Positions 29,795-39,061 of a DNA stretch of 64,000 nt are shown here, piece after piece. This DNA comes from Nitrosomonas sp. Is35 (GTDB lineage: Bacteria > Pseudomonadota > Gammaproteobacteria > Burkholderiales > Nitrosomonadaceae), in NCBI RefSeq assembly GCF_033063295.1, contig NZ_JAWJZH010000001.1:2356001-2420000 (forward strand), in the 5' to 3' direction. Each line of letters starts with the position of its first letter. The first letter of the stretch is position 1. The position numbers and the translations under genes were made by a program. Below the pieces are notes generated by a model, which saw only the letters and a program-made list of their open reading frames with translations, had not been told where the DNA came from and did not search any database.

Positions 29795-30499
29795 TTACTC
29801 TTCATCCTCATCTTCATCATCACTCTGGGCTTCTGTGCTGCCAGATGATCCTCCAGATGATCCTCCAGCCGCTCCTTCACCCTCGTCTTCTTCCTCGTCT
29901 TCGTCTTCTCCACTACCGCCTTCATCTTCTTCCTTCACCAAAACCAGCTTGCCAGCTTTCAAGCTCGCATTCAGGTCGGTCTTCGGTACTTCTTCATGTA
30001 CCAGGTTCTGATGGCAGTCTATACACGTCGCACCTTCCGTCTTCATCTTCTTGTGCGCTTCTTGGGCGTCAGCTCCCGGTGGATTCGGGTTCTTATGGCA
30101 GTCACGGCAGGTGATGCTGTCCCATTTCTTCAGGTTCATCCGCGCATCGTGCGCCATGATCAAGCGGCGTTCGTTAAATTTCTCCAGCGTCGAGTAGTCA
30201 TTCATCAGTTCCAGATACAGTTCTCTCGCGCCATCCACTGCGTGGCTATACACCGCTAAATGAAAGTTCTTGAAGCCTTGCGGTATATGACAATCTTTAC
30301 AGCTGGGATTGACACCCAACGCACCATAGTGCGTCGATTGTCTTAATTCCGTTTGCGTATAGGTCATCGAGTGGCAGCTGGTGCAGAATTCTTCGGTCGA
30401 GAGTGCTGCTTCCCCGCCAAATACGACCGCTACCAGTACGATGCCCAGCAGACCACCTGTCAGCAGCGTGCCTATCGCTCCTTTTTGTATGCCTGTCAT
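29795..30499 (-). CDS. cycB: Cytochrome c_M552, NapC/NirT-family quinone reductase
   Basis: Membrane-anchored tetrahaem cytochrome that passes electrons from cytochrome c554 to ubiquinone in ammonia oxidisers. One N-terminal helix (GTLLTGGLLGIVLVAVVFGG) is followed by four CxxCH haem sites: CTSCH, CKDCH, CRDCH, CIDCH. After the last haem there is an unusual tail of about 45 residues made almost only of Glu, Asp, Gly and Ser, with GGSSGGSSG encoded by near-perfect 12-base repeats. Its start overlaps the cycA stop by one base. Haem count, anchor and position make the assignment firm; the tail function is unknown. Confidence 0.95.
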   Translation of the reverse strand: MTGIQKGAIGTLLTGGLLGIVLVAVVFGGEAALSTEEFCTSCHSMTYTQTELRQSTHYGALGVNPSCKDCHIPQGFKNFHLAVYSHAVDGARELYLELMNDYSTLEKFNERRLIMAHDARMNLKKWDSITCRDCHKNPNPPGADAQEAHKKMKTEGATCIDCHQNLVHEEVPKTDLNASLKAGKLVLVKEEDEGGSGEDEDEEEDEGEGAAGGSSGGSSGSTEAQSDDEDEDEE

Positions 30500-31218
30500 T
30501 ACTCTTTTCCTTTATCTTTTTTGTCCCCTGTCTTTTCCTTTGCGCTGGCTTGGAATTCGTCATGGTACTTGAATTTTGGCTCGCCTACGAAAGTGCCGTC
30601 CAGTTTGTAATGCTCGTGCATTGCTTTGACGTCTTTGACCATCTTGTCAAAGTCAAAGGTGTATTTAGGGTCTACTGCAGGGGTGAATGGGGTGTAAGGG
30701 GCTTTCGCGCCTTTCCAGGGTGAGCCTTCGTAGTTCAAATGGCAAGCTGCGCAGGCTTCTTCAAAGTGGAAGTCTTGGCCTTTGTCAGCAACCACTTTAC
30801 GTTGTGTGGTGGTGCCTTTGCTTTCAAATGCTTGTCCTGCCTTGCGGTGGTCGCCACGGTAGTTCTTACCAGGTCCGTGGCACGATTCACAACCTACTGC
30901 CGCTAGGGGCTTCTTCGCTGCTTCTATGGTATAGCCGCCTTTCTTGCCGAAGCCGTCTACGTGACAGCCTACGCAGTCTTTGTCTTGGGTGTAGTCTTTT
31001 TCCGGATCCAGTTTGGCTTTAACTTTGGCTTCTTTGCGTGCGCCAGGTTTCAGCGATTCCATCGCTTTGGCGTGCGCGGTGTCTTTCCATGCTTTGGCTT
31101 GCGATTTGTGGCAGGAGCTGCATTTCGCGCGTCCTTCAAAAGTGTCCGCTATCGCTGCGCCTGAGAAAAATGCGGCTGCTGCCAGAACAGCCAGTAGATA
31201 GGTTATTGGGTGTTTCAT
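30499..31218 (-). CDS. cycA: Cytochrome c554
   Basis: Periplasmic tetrahaem electron carrier that accepts electrons from hydroxylamine oxidoreductase. A 24-residue signal peptide ends GAAIA. Four CxxCH motifs follow: CSSCH, CVGCH, CESCH and CAACH. The mature protein is rich in lysine (HAKAMESLKPGARKEAKVK), matching its need to dock on acidic partners. The length, 239 aa, is close to the Nitrosomonas europaea protein. It is 97 bases downstream of haoB, a spacing that could contain a secondary promoter. Confidence 0.97.
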   Translation of the reverse strand: MKHPITYLLAVLAAAAFFSGAAIADTFEGRAKCSSCHKSQAKAWKDTAHAKAMESLKPGARKEAKVKAKLDPEKDYTQDKDCVGCHVDGFGKKGGYTIEAAKKPLAAVGCESCHGPGKNYRGDHRKAGQAFESKGTTTQRKVVADKGQDFHFEEACAACHLNYEGSPWKGAKAPYTPFTPAVDPKYTFDFDKMVKDVKAMHEHYKLDGTFVGEPKFKYHDEFQASAKEKTGDKKDKGKE

Positions 31219-31315
31219 CCTTCCTCCTTTATGCTTTTTTAATTCAAGTTTTTGATGGCTCGTATTGTACGCTATCGCCGCTTTGTGTAAATGGCTATTT
31301 CGCTGGCGTTTCCGT

Positions 31316-32347
31316 TTACGGTAGCCGGTATACCCAGTAGCCGCCTTGTTGATAGATCAGTTGCGCTACGTCCAGTTCGGTCGGGGCTTTTTTGTCTACA
31401 AACGGTAACATCCTCGCCAGTAGGGTTTGGCTGCTCTTTTCGTCACTCAGGAAGAATACTCTGATTTCTTCGTCCGCGACCGATTGCAGGGTGTAGGTGT
31501 CAAAGTCGTTTTCCTTCAGTTGCACTTTCATCTGGTTGATCATGCCGTGCATGTTGCCGGTCATCGGGAAGTTCTGAAACGCTACGCCGATTCTGTCGGG
31601 GTGCATGAGTCCTGCTTTATACAGGTCGGTGACATGTACGATGACATAGGTTTCCCGGTCTGAGCCTATCAGTTCCCGCAGTTGCTTGACGCCTTCTTCC
31701 GCAGGGGCCGTCAGGGCTTCGCTGAAACGTTTGAATTGCTCCCGTTCTTTTTGACTGGCTTTGCTTCCCCAGAATTGTTTTTCATAGGCTTGGATGGCTT
31801 CGCTTTGTTCCAACCAGGGGACCGGTATCATCAGCGGTTCGTTCAGGTGGCTGGTAAAGAGTGTGTCGTGGCCGGTGAGCAGTTTGATTTGCCGCGATGT
31901 GTCCCACCATGAGAGTATCAGGGCGTCTTTCGGGGCGTGTTTGGCTATCGCCGCTGCCAGGGTGCTAAGTTCCGATGGTTTGCGGTCAAAGTTGTAGAGT
32001 ATTTCGTTGGTGCTGTTCTTCCAGTAAATTAGTACCGGTGCTTCATCCTTTTGTCTTGCGACGATGAATTCGGCGATGGGTTTGGCTACGCCGTCCGCTT
32101 GTACTTTGTATTGGCTTAGCTTGAGTTCGGGCCAGCCCGATAGGTCCATTTTGCTGAACTTCTGGCTGTCGCCTTCCGCGACCAGTTGATATTGATAGGG
32201 GGCCGGTACCGGTTTAAACCATAAATACGCAAACCAGCCCAATAAAAGCAAACCTCCCGTCACTAGGATGATTCCTAATGACGGGAGTAGCTTGTCTGAC
32301 GATCGCACTGCCTTGGCAGTGCGATCTTCTGCGTTAGCGCTTATCAA
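31316..32347 (-). CDS. haoB: HaoB, conserved protein of the hydroxylamine oxidoreductase cluster
   Basis: 343 residues, with one N-terminal transmembrane helix ([20 protein letters not shown], about residues 24-43) and a large presumably periplasmic domain. It occupies the orf2 position that is constantly found between haoA and cycA in ammonia-oxidising bacteria. The start overlaps the haoA stop by four bases (ATGA), so its synthesis is coupled to HAO. No cofactor motif is visible and no biochemical role is established; assistance in HAO assembly is speculation. Confidence 0.9.
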   Translation of the reverse strand: MISANAEDRTAKAVRSSDKLLPSLGIILVTGGLLLLGWFAYLWFKPVPAPYQYQLVAEGDSQKFSKMDLSGWPELKLSQYKVQADGVAKPIAEFIVARQKDEAPVLIYWKNSTNEILYNFDRKPSELSTLAAAIAKHAPKDALILSWWDTSRQIKLLTGHDTLFTSHLNEPLMIPVPWLEQSEAIQAYEKQFWGSKASQKEREQFKRFSEALTAPAEEGVKQLRELIGSDRETYVIVHVTDLYKAGLMHPDRIGVAFQNFPMTGNMHGMINQMKVQLKENDFDTYTLQSVADEEIRVFFLSDEKSSQTLLARMLPFVDKKAPTELDVAQLIYQQGGYWVYRLP

Positions 32348-34056
32348 GCTTCGCTTTGTTTACGTTTGCGCCAGCCTGCCAGTGCCAGTGTTCCGGCTAG
32401 CAGCATGCCACCGCCTAAACCGCCCAGAGAGATTTTCTCTGCTGTGCCGTCTAAGTCGAGTAGGCTGGTTTTCTTGGTTTCAAGATTTTTAACACGTTCT
32501 TGCAGTGCAACCATTTCACGGATGCGGGTGTTTTCGTCTTGAATCTCAACATAAGCGCGGTTGATCGGACCCCAGCCTTCGGTGTAGGTCCAGCCGCCTG
32601 GGTTAACGTGCGCTAGGCCTACGTGCATCTTGGCCAGGTCGTTTTCATGCATTTCCAGCACTTTCAGTTCGATGGCTGCAGGGCTGTTGCCTTTCGACCA
32701 GAACAGTTGGGCAAAGTAGGCGTAGCCTTCTTTTTCCGGTGCAGGTGGTGCAGGACGGTTGGTTTTTTGACCGGTCAGCAGGCCTTCTTTGTACAGTTGA
32801 TGTACGACTGCATTGGCTTCTTGGTATTTAGCCAGTCCTTCCAATGTGCCTTTGTCCATCAGATCGAGGTAGGAGCGGGCAAAACGTTCCGAGTGGCATT
32901 GGGTACAAGTGACTACCCATGAGTCCAGACGTTTTTCCGACCATTCACTTTTGATGTTTTCCGCAATTCCAGGAACAAACGGGTAGTTCGCCCAGCGGAT
33001 TTTTCTGACCATGTTGTGGCTATATTCGCCTTCGTATTCCATGTGGCAGCCGGCGCAGGTTGGTGCGCTTTGTCCGCCTACTGCATAGGCGTCTTTTAAC
33101 GGTGCTTCCCAGTTCCATTGGTTGCCCAGCATGCCGACAATTTTGCCGTGCTTGGACATGGAGTACGCTTCCCAGTTGTTGTGGTCTACGCCGCTGTGAC
33201 AGGTTGCGCAGGCTTCCGGTCTGCGGGATTCCGCTGCTGAGAATTCGTGACGGGTGTGGCATGAGTCACATTTGTTTTGGTTGGTGTGGCACATTGAGCA
33301 GCCTTCGGCTACTTCACGTTGTGGCATCGCTGCCCATACGGTAGTTTCTACGTTGGCTTTGTAGTCCAGTGCGTGCGATGGGCGTCCATCCGGCCATTGG
33401 TCGTGCGGCCAGATCATCGTGTCGCGTTCCGATTCACGTTCCGCAAATTCTGCCAAGTGACAGGTGCCGCATACATCGGCCGTCGGCATTCTGATGTCTT
33501 TGGTGTGGTCGGCTTTTTTCTTCGCACCAATGTCTACGTGACAGTCGATACAGCCAACTTCTTTCAGGTTCTCGCCTTCAGCCAGTCTGCCCATCGAGCG
33601 AAGGTTCTTTTCGACTTCTTCCAGTTTGGCTTTCTTGTAAAAAGTAGGTTCGCCCGGTTTCAGGTTGCGCACTTTGTCCAGGTTCGCATGGCTGCTTCTC
33701 TTCCATGCTTGTACCCATACCGGTGATTCGTCGGTGTGGCATTCCACGCATTCTTTACGGCTTGCTACTTCTTTGTTCGTGGTCGGTGATTTGTAAAATG
33801 TCGCCGGATCCAGGTAAATTCCGTACGGGATCGGTTCCCAGTATTGCGCCAGTGTGCCGCGTCCCGCTCCTTGCGCAGGATCTTTGTAGCGCTTAACCAG
33901 CGCTTCGTGCAGTTCCTTCGGCGTTACTTTCGTACGGTCCAGTTTCAACGCTTCATACAGTTCGTTCGGTACGCTCGGTATGTCAGCCTGGGCCGCTCCT
34001 ATCAGCATCCCTCCTAACAGTACCGCTACTATCCTCGGCCATAGCTTGCCTTTCAT
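32344..34056 (-). CDS. haoA: Hydroxylamine oxidoreductase
   Basis: Octahaem enzyme oxidising hydroxylamine in the periplasm, the second step of nitrification. The 570-residue precursor has a 24-residue signal peptide (ending GAAQA) and eight CxxCH sites: CVECH, CIDCH, CGTCH, CSMCH, CDSCH, CATCH, CAGCH, CTQCH. Tyr491 of the precursor (in [10 protein letters not shown]) corresponds to mature Tyr467, the residue that cross-links to the P460 haem in N. europaea. The C-terminus has a Gly-rich stretch, a hydrophobic helix and a basic end (WRKRKQSEA), although the mature enzyme is soluble. A strong AAAGGAG site precedes the start. First gene of the cluster. Confidence 0.99.
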   Translation of the reverse strand: MKGKLWPRIVAVLLGGMLIGAAQADIPSVPNELYEALKLDRTKVTPKELHEALVKRYKDPAQGAGRGTLAQYWEPIPYGIYLDPATFYKSPTTNKEVASRKECVECHTDESPVWVQAWKRSSHANLDKVRNLKPGEPTFYKKAKLEEVEKNLRSMGRLAEGENLKEVGCIDCHVDIGAKKKADHTKDIRMPTADVCGTCHLAEFAERESERDTMIWPHDQWPDGRPSHALDYKANVETTVWAAMPQREVAEGCSMCHTNQNKCDSCHTRHEFSAAESRRPEACATCHSGVDHNNWEAYSMSKHGKIVGMLGNQWNWEAPLKDAYAVGGQSAPTCAGCHMEYEGEYSHNMVRKIRWANYPFVPGIAENIKSEWSEKRLDSWVVTCTQCHSERFARSYLDLMDKGTLEGLAKYQEANAVVHQLYKEGLLTGQKTNRPAPPAPEKEGYAYFAQLFWSKGNSPAAIELKVLEMHENDLAKMHVGLAHVNPGGWTYTEGWGPINRAYVEIQDENTRIREMVALQERVKNLETKKTSLLDLDGTAEKISLGGLGGGMLLAGTLALAGWRKRKQSEA

Positions 34057-34237
34057 CTCTCTCTCCTTTGGTTTTCCATAAGTTTCTTCCTTGCCTCTTC
34101 TTTACTTTGCTCTTCTTCTTGTTCTCTTCCACCATGAATACCCTTCATATACCCAGTATCCAGAGCTTTTACTTCCTTTATCTATCCATTCCCTCTGCCC
34201 ATACAATTCCTCATCCCACAGGCAGTAAGCATCTTCT

Positions 34238-34266
34238 AGACTACTTAGTCACCTCACCACTGTCAA
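34238..34266 (-). promoter_or_regulatory. Putative sigma-70 promoter of the hao cluster
   Basis: Reading the minus strand, a perfect TTGACA (34261-34266) is followed after 17 bases by TAGTCT (34238-34243), which matches four of six consensus positions. Transcription would begin near 34230, leaving a leader of about 175 bases before haoA. Confidence 0.5.
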
Positions 34267-34343
34267 GGGATTTTAGCTGACATGGTAGCGTAGGAATAAT
34301 TGGTATTATCTTACTCACTGGTTTTGATTCAAAAAATCAAATT

Positions 34344-34377
34344 GCACCGCTTGATTCAATCACAACCTAAGCGGTGC
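34344..34377 (-). terminator. Candidate terminator after the His-rich protein gene
   Basis: A 9-base inverted repeat GCACCGCTT / AAGCGGTGC with a 16-base loop, 59 bases downstream of the minus-strand gene ending at 34436. A T-rich stretch (GATTTTTTG) follows only after a few bases, so termination is likely but weaker than at the other sites. Confidence 0.45.
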
Positions 34378-34435
34378 ATATCACATCCGTTCCACCAATG
34401 AAAAAAGCCTTGTCAGTTTACACTGAAGTTTACGC

Positions 34436-35143
34436 TTAAGCTTCCGATGCCTTTTTGCGGCGCACAAAATAGAATGCAGCGCCACCGCCAGCAACTAGGA
34501 CTAATACAGCAATTTCCATCATGCCAAGACCGCCGCCATGACTGCCATGGCCACCGCCTTTACCAACACCTAATGGAATTTTAACGACTGTTTTGACATT
34601 GCCTGCGTCGTCTTTCTTTTCCAGTTGTATAGCGTACTGACCTATTTCCTGGATATTGGCTGCTACCACAATGATTCCGGAGTTATGCTTTTGCGCGGGC
34701 ATATAAACCAAACCATGTTCAGCAGCATGTCCTGCGTGCTGATCATGATTCATTCCTTCGTGTCCTGCATGATCACCAGCATCCGCTGCTTTTTGCTCCG
34801 CCGGTGCGGCTGGCTTGGCACCATGGCCTTCATGTCCATCTTTAACTAAGCGAACTGCTAAAGGAATTTCCCGTGCTTCATGCGGTAATTCAATGGTCAA
34901 ATTCACCTTGCCGGTATTTGGCAGATTCTCGCAGAACGAATGCATCGGTGGTATGCCGCCTTCCGGTACTTCATACGCACTGAACGTTACCGGGAATTCG
35001 CCGGTTTTGATCGTACAACCGCCAGCATCGTGATGACCTTCGTGAGCGAGCATTAACTGCGCATACGATGGTAGCGCCATAAAAGATGCCAATACTGCAC
35101 CACCAAATTTTGCTACCCAATTACTTTTAGAAACTACCTTCAT
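34436..35143 (-). CDS. His-rich exported protein with C-terminal membrane anchor
   Basis: 235 residues. A signal peptide (about residues 1-28, ending PSYAQ) is followed by a predicted beta-type domain with two cysteines (GGCTIKTGEF and MHSFCENLP). A His-rich linker follows (GHEGMNHDQHAGHAAEHG). After a second beta-like segment comes a Gly/His stretch (GGGHGSHGGGLGMM), a transmembrane helix and the basic end RRKKASEA. I do not recognise a named family. The His clusters suggest binding of copper, nickel or zinc in the periplasm (inference). It lies just upstream of haoA on the same strand but has its own 3' hairpin, so it is probably a separate unit. Confidence 0.8.
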   Translation of the reverse strand: MKVVSKSNWVAKFGGAVLASFMALPSYAQLMLAHEGHHDAGGCTIKTGEFPVTFSAYEVPEGGIPPMHSFCENLPNTGKVNLTIELPHEAREIPLAVRLVKDGHEGHGAKPAAPAEQKAADAGDHAGHEGMNHDQHAGHAAEHGLVYMPAQKHNSGIIVVAANIQEIGQYAIQLEKKDDAGNVKTVVKIPLGVGKGGGHGSHGGGLGMMEIAVLVLVAGGGAAFYFVRRKKASEA

Positions 35144-35275
35144 ATCTTCTCCAATTGATTATCTATATGCCTGTTACTCATTTATGTATGCCCAGAAATT
35201 TCGCCCGAACAACTTAGCCAAGGATTGTATAACAAAAAATTTAGAATATTAATCGAAATGAAAACTTTTCACCGT

Positions 35276-36523
35276 TCAGCTGCCGGATAACCGCTCATCC
35301 AGAAGCTCAACCCAGTGCTTGACTGATAACGCGGTGCCGGTCTGCAAATGCATTAAACAACCGATATTCGCAGTGGCTATCTGATCAGGCTTACCAGATT
35401 CCAGTGCTGTCACTTTATTTTTCAGCAGCTGCTGCGAAAGCTCCGGTTGCAGGATAGAATATGTACCCGCCGAGCCACAACACAGATGGGCATTGGGCAC
35501 CGTAGTCAAATCAAAACCGGCGCTGTGCAGAATTTTCTCAACCACGCCGCGAATCTGCATGCCGTGCTGCAACGTACAGGGAGAATGAAACGACAATTTG
35601 GTCTTTCCAGCATTAATACGCTGCTGAGCGAGTAATTGCTCAATCTTATCCAATTCCGCATGAACGATTTCGCCAATATCTTTGGCAAGGGCCGAAACCT
35701 TAGCGGCCCTTCCGGCATAAACCGGATCATGCTGCAAAAAATGTCCGTATTCTTTCACCGTCACGCCACAGCCGCTGGCAGTGACCACAATCGCATCGAC
35801 TTCCTTTCGTTCCACCCATGGCCACCAGGCATCGATATTGCGGCGCATGTAATCGAGTCCATCCTGCTGCGCATTCAGATGGAAAGCCACGGCCCCGCAG
35901 CACCCGGCATTTTCCGCTTTCATTAACGAAATTCCCAGACGATCCAGTACACGCGCAGTAGCGGCATTAATGTTAGGTGCCAACGACGGTTGCACACACC
36001 CATCCAGCACCAGCATTTTCCGGGCATGACGCGATTCAGGCCAGGCCTTGGCGGAACTGAGATTAGTTGGAATTTTTCTTTTTAAACTCTGCGGCAAAAA
36101 CGGCCGCACAAGCTGACCTGCCTTGAACAAAGTATTAAATACCCAAGCATTGGGCAACACTTTACGCAACGTAAAACGCAACACCTCCGATTGCGTGTCG
36201 CGTTTCACTTGTTGTTCAACCATAGCGCGGCCGATATCGACTAAAGCGCCATAGCGCACACCGGATGGGCACGTCGTCTCGCACGCGCGGCACGTCAGAC
36301 AACGATCCAGATGCAATTGGGTTTTTTGTGTAACCGGCTGCCCTTCGAGCATCTGTTTCATCAAATAAATACGCCCGCGCGGACTATCCAGCTCATCGCC
36401 CAGAATTTGATACGTCGGACAAGTCGCCAAGCAGAAACCGCAATGCACGCAACTGCGCAAAATAGCGTCGGCTTCCTGGCCTTGCGGGGAATTTTTTATA
36501 AAATCAGCGAGCTTGGTTTGCAT
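35276..36523 (-). CDS. glcF: Glycolate oxidase iron-sulfur subunit
   Basis: 415-residue subunit with two [4Fe-4S] ferredoxin motifs near the N-terminus (CVHCGFCLATCPTY and CLTCRACETTCPSG) and two CCG-type domains (ENAGCCGAVAFHL and NAHLCCGSAGTYS). It carries electrons from GlcD/GlcE to the quinone pool. Its ATG directly follows the glcE stop. Together with glcD, glcE and the reductase gene it forms a glycolate-salvage operon. Confidence 0.96.
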   Translation of the reverse strand: MQTKLADFIKNSPQGQEADAILRSCVHCGFCLATCPTYQILGDELDSPRGRIYLMKQMLEGQPVTQKTQLHLDRCLTCRACETTCPSGVRYGALVDIGRAMVEQQVKRDTQSEVLRFTLRKVLPNAWVFNTLFKAGQLVRPFLPQSLKRKIPTNLSSAKAWPESRHARKMLVLDGCVQPSLAPNINAATARVLDRLGISLMKAENAGCCGAVAFHLNAQQDGLDYMRRNIDAWWPWVERKEVDAIVVTASGCGVTVKEYGHFLQHDPVYAGRAAKVSALAKDIGEIVHAELDKIEQLLAQQRINAGKTKLSFHSPCTLQHGMQIRGVVEKILHSAGFDLTTVPNAHLCCGSAGTYSILQPELSQQLLKNKVTALESGKPDQIATANIGCLMHLQTGTALSVKHWVELLDERLSGS

Positions 36524-37606
36524 TTAAATCTCGGAATAAAGTCGTCCGGGATTGAAAATCCCGGATGGATCAAATTTTTCTTTCAGCACGCGATGGATTT
36601 TCATCATGCCGGAAGGTAAAGGGTGGAACACGAAAATACCTGATTTATTATGACGAAACAATGTAGCGTGACCACCCGCTTCTTTCGCGGCGGCACGAAT
36701 AGCTTCAGCGTCTTCGCCGCCATCGGTGCGCAGCCAGCGCAAGCCGCCATTCCATTCCAGCAGCTGCTTACCCGGCAACAATAAGGGTGGTGTTGTCGAT
36801 TTGATCGATAAGCGCCACAGCGGTTTGTCCGGCTGGAAAAAGCCGTGCATATGTTCGCGCACCGATTGCCAAAAAATTTTATCATCCGCCAGCGTTTCTC
36901 CACCCAATTTCACTTGGGCCGCACGCACTGCCGGTTCGGCGCCGGAAAGTCTGACAAATAATTGGCCATCGGCAAAACAAGTCGCGGAAACCGGCAGCGG
37001 TTTACCCGCCCATTGATTCATCTTTTCGATCGCACCCGCTTCATCCATAGCCATGCATAGCGTCGTTTCCATCGCCGGTTTGGGTAAAACTTTCAGCGAA
37101 GCTTCGAGTAATACACCCAGCGTACCCATCGATCCCGCCATCAACCGAGACACATCGTAACCGGCGACATTCTTCATCACCTGCCCGCCAAAATGCAGAT
37201 CTTCGCCTTTTCCGTCGAGCAACCGCACACCCAACACAAAATCGCGCACACTACCAGCGGCGGCACGGCGCGGACCGGATAGCCCCGCAGCAACGCAGCC
37301 GCCCAAGCTAGCCGCCACACCGAAATGCGGCGGTTCGAATGCCAGCATCTGGCCATACCGGTCAAGTTCGGCTTCCAGATCGGCCAGCCGTGTACCGGCA
37401 CGTGCGGTGATCACCAGTTCGGTCGGTTCGTAATCCACGATACCGTTGTAATCGTTCATATCCAGCAGCGTGCTGTTTTGTTCTCCTGCCCGATTACCGT
37501 AAAAATCCTTGGTGCCGCCGCCGCGTATTCGCAGCGGGGTTTTAGATTCAGCCGCAGCGCGAATCACTGCTTGGTATTGATCGATTGTGGTCTGCATGGC
37601 ATTCAA
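36524..37606 (-). CDS. glcE: Glycolate oxidase FAD-binding subunit GlcE
   Basis: 360 residues with a PCMH-type FAD-binding domain (LRIRGGGTKDFYGN, then FGVAASLGGCVAAGLSGPRR). It lacks the C-terminal substrate domain of GlcD, as expected for GlcE. It overlaps the glcD stop by four bases (ATGA) and abuts glcF. Confidence 0.95.
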   Translation of the reverse strand: MNAMQTTIDQYQAVIRAAAESKTPLRIRGGGTKDFYGNRAGEQNSTLLDMNDYNGIVDYEPTELVITARAGTRLADLEAELDRYGQMLAFEPPHFGVAASLGGCVAAGLSGPRRAAAGSVRDFVLGVRLLDGKGEDLHFGGQVMKNVAGYDVSRLMAGSMGTLGVLLEASLKVLPKPAMETTLCMAMDEAGAIEKMNQWAGKPLPVSATCFADGQLFVRLSGAEPAVRAAQVKLGGETLADDKIFWQSVREHMHGFFQPDKPLWRLSIKSTTPPLLLPGKQLLEWNGGLRWLRTDGGEDAEAIRAAAKEAGGHATLFRHNKSGIFVFHPLPSGMMKIHRVLKEKFDPSGIFNPGRLYSEI

Positions 37607-39057
37607 AAGCGCGGCAAATCGGCAAATTTTTGCTCACCGCGATGCACATGCATCGCCCCCAGCTCCGCGCAACGGTGCAATTCAGGTACAGCCTTGCCCG
37701 GATTCAGCAAACCCGCTGAATCGAACGCCGCTTTCACGGCATGGAACATGGCCAGTTCTCCGGTTCCGAATTGTGAACACATCTGATTGATTTTTTCCAT
37801 TCCCACGCCATGCTCTCCGGTGATCGTACCACCAGCATGAATGCACATTTCCAGTATTTTGCCGCCGAATTCCTCGGTTCTTTCCAACTCACCCGGTTTG
37901 TTCGCATCGTACAAAATCAGCGGATGCAAATTGCCGTCCCCGGCATGAAACACATTCATGCAGCGCAATCCATATTTTTGTGAAAGTTCTTCAATGCCGC
38001 GCAGCACATCGGCCAGGCGTTTACGCGGAATGGTGCCGTCCATGCAGTAATAATCCGGCGAAACCCGGCCCGCCGCGGGAAACGCCGCTTTACGCCCGGC
38101 CCAGAACTTGAGCCGTTCGGCTTCATTATTCGACGTACTGATGTTGGTCGCGCCGCTTTGCTGCATGATGGCATAAATCCGCCGGATTTCATCCGCCACT
38201 TCCTCGGTGCTGCCGTCCGACTCGCACAATAAAATGGCTTCCGCCGCCAAATCATAACCGGCGTGCAAGAATTCCTCCACCGCATGAATCGTAATTTTGT
38301 CCATCATTTCCATCCCGGCAGGGATGATGCCGGCGCCGATGACATTCGCCACCGCGCTACCGGCCTTCTGCACATCGTCAAACGCCGCCATCACCAATTG
38401 CGCTTTTTCCGGTTTGGGAATCAGCTTGACGGTGATTTCCGTGACGATACCCAACATGCCTTCACTGCCCGTCATCAACGCCAGCAAGTCATAACCCGCG
38501 CTGTCCAGGCTATCGCCGCCGATCTCCAGGCACTCGCCGTCCATCGTCAACACCCGTAGTTTGAGAATGTTGTGCACGGTCAGACCGTATTTCAGGCAAT
38601 GCACACCGCCGGAATTTTCCGCGACATTACCGCCGATCGAACAGGCGATTTGCGACGAAGGATCGGGCGCATAGTACAAACCATGCGGTGCCGCCGCTTC
38701 ACTGATCGCCAGATTGCGCACACCGGGCTGCACGCGCGCCGTGCGCGCCAGCGGATCGATGGCGATGATTTGCTTCAACTTGGCCAGCGACATCAAAACA
38801 CCTTCGGCATGCGGCAACGCGCCACCCGATAAGCCGGTACCGGCACCCCGTGCCACCACAGGCGTTTTCGACGCATAGCAAAGCTGCAAAATTTTAACGA
38901 TCTGCTCTTCGCTCTGCGGCAACACCACGATCATCGGCAATTGCCGGTAAGCCGACAAACCGTCACATTCGTACGGTTTCAAGTCTTCGGCTTCATGCAA
39001 CACCGCTTCATGCGGTAAGAAAGCCCGCAGTTTATTGACCAGTTCTTGAGAAGGCAT
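37603..39057 (-). CDS. glcD: Glycolate oxidase catalytic subunit GlcD
   Basis: 484-residue FAD-linked oxidase. The FAD-binding core includes VVARGAGTGLSGGALPH and CSIGGNVAENSGGVHCLKYG; the C-terminal part has the substrate and metal signature NVFHAGDGNLHPL and GEHGVGMEK. It converts glycolate to glyoxylate. In an autotroph, glycolate comes from the oxygenase side reaction of RuBisCO. The ATG at 39057 (MPSQELVNKL) is preferred over an in-frame start at 39117 that overlaps the reductase gene; it lies four bases after that gene. Confidence 0.96.
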   Translation of the reverse strand: MPSQELVNKLRAFLPHEAVLHEAEDLKPYECDGLSAYRQLPMIVVLPQSEEQIVKILQLCYASKTPVVARGAGTGLSGGALPHAEGVLMSLAKLKQIIAIDPLARTARVQPGVRNLAISEAAAPHGLYYAPDPSSQIACSIGGNVAENSGGVHCLKYGLTVHNILKLRVLTMDGECLEIGGDSLDSAGYDLLALMTGSEGMLGIVTEITVKLIPKPEKAQLVMAAFDDVQKAGSAVANVIGAGIIPAGMEMMDKITIHAVEEFLHAGYDLAAEAILLCESDGSTEEVADEIRRIYAIMQQSGATNISTSNNEAERLKFWAGRKAAFPAAGRVSPDYYCMDGTIPRKRLADVLRGIEELSQKYGLRCMNVFHAGDGNLHPLILYDANKPGELERTEEFGGKILEMCIHAGGTITGEHGVGMEKINQMCSQFGTGELAMFHAVKAAFDSAGLLNPGKAVPELHRCAELGAMHVHRGEQKFADLPRF

Positions 39058-39061
39058 GTGA

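Larger units (their letters stand above)
34057..34435. other. Intergenic region upstream of haoA
   Basis: A 379-base non-coding stretch. It holds the putative hao promoter (34238-34266), a leader of about 175 nucleotides that is purine-rich in the transcript, and an inverted repeat at 34344-34377 near the end of the upstream minus-strand gene. No convincing open frame was seen. Confidence 0.7.

Noticed and set aside
29785..30114. Plus-strand frame opposite the acidic end of cycB
   Set aside because: It is the complement of GAA/GAT-rich coding sequence and gives a low-complexity Leu/His/Ser product.
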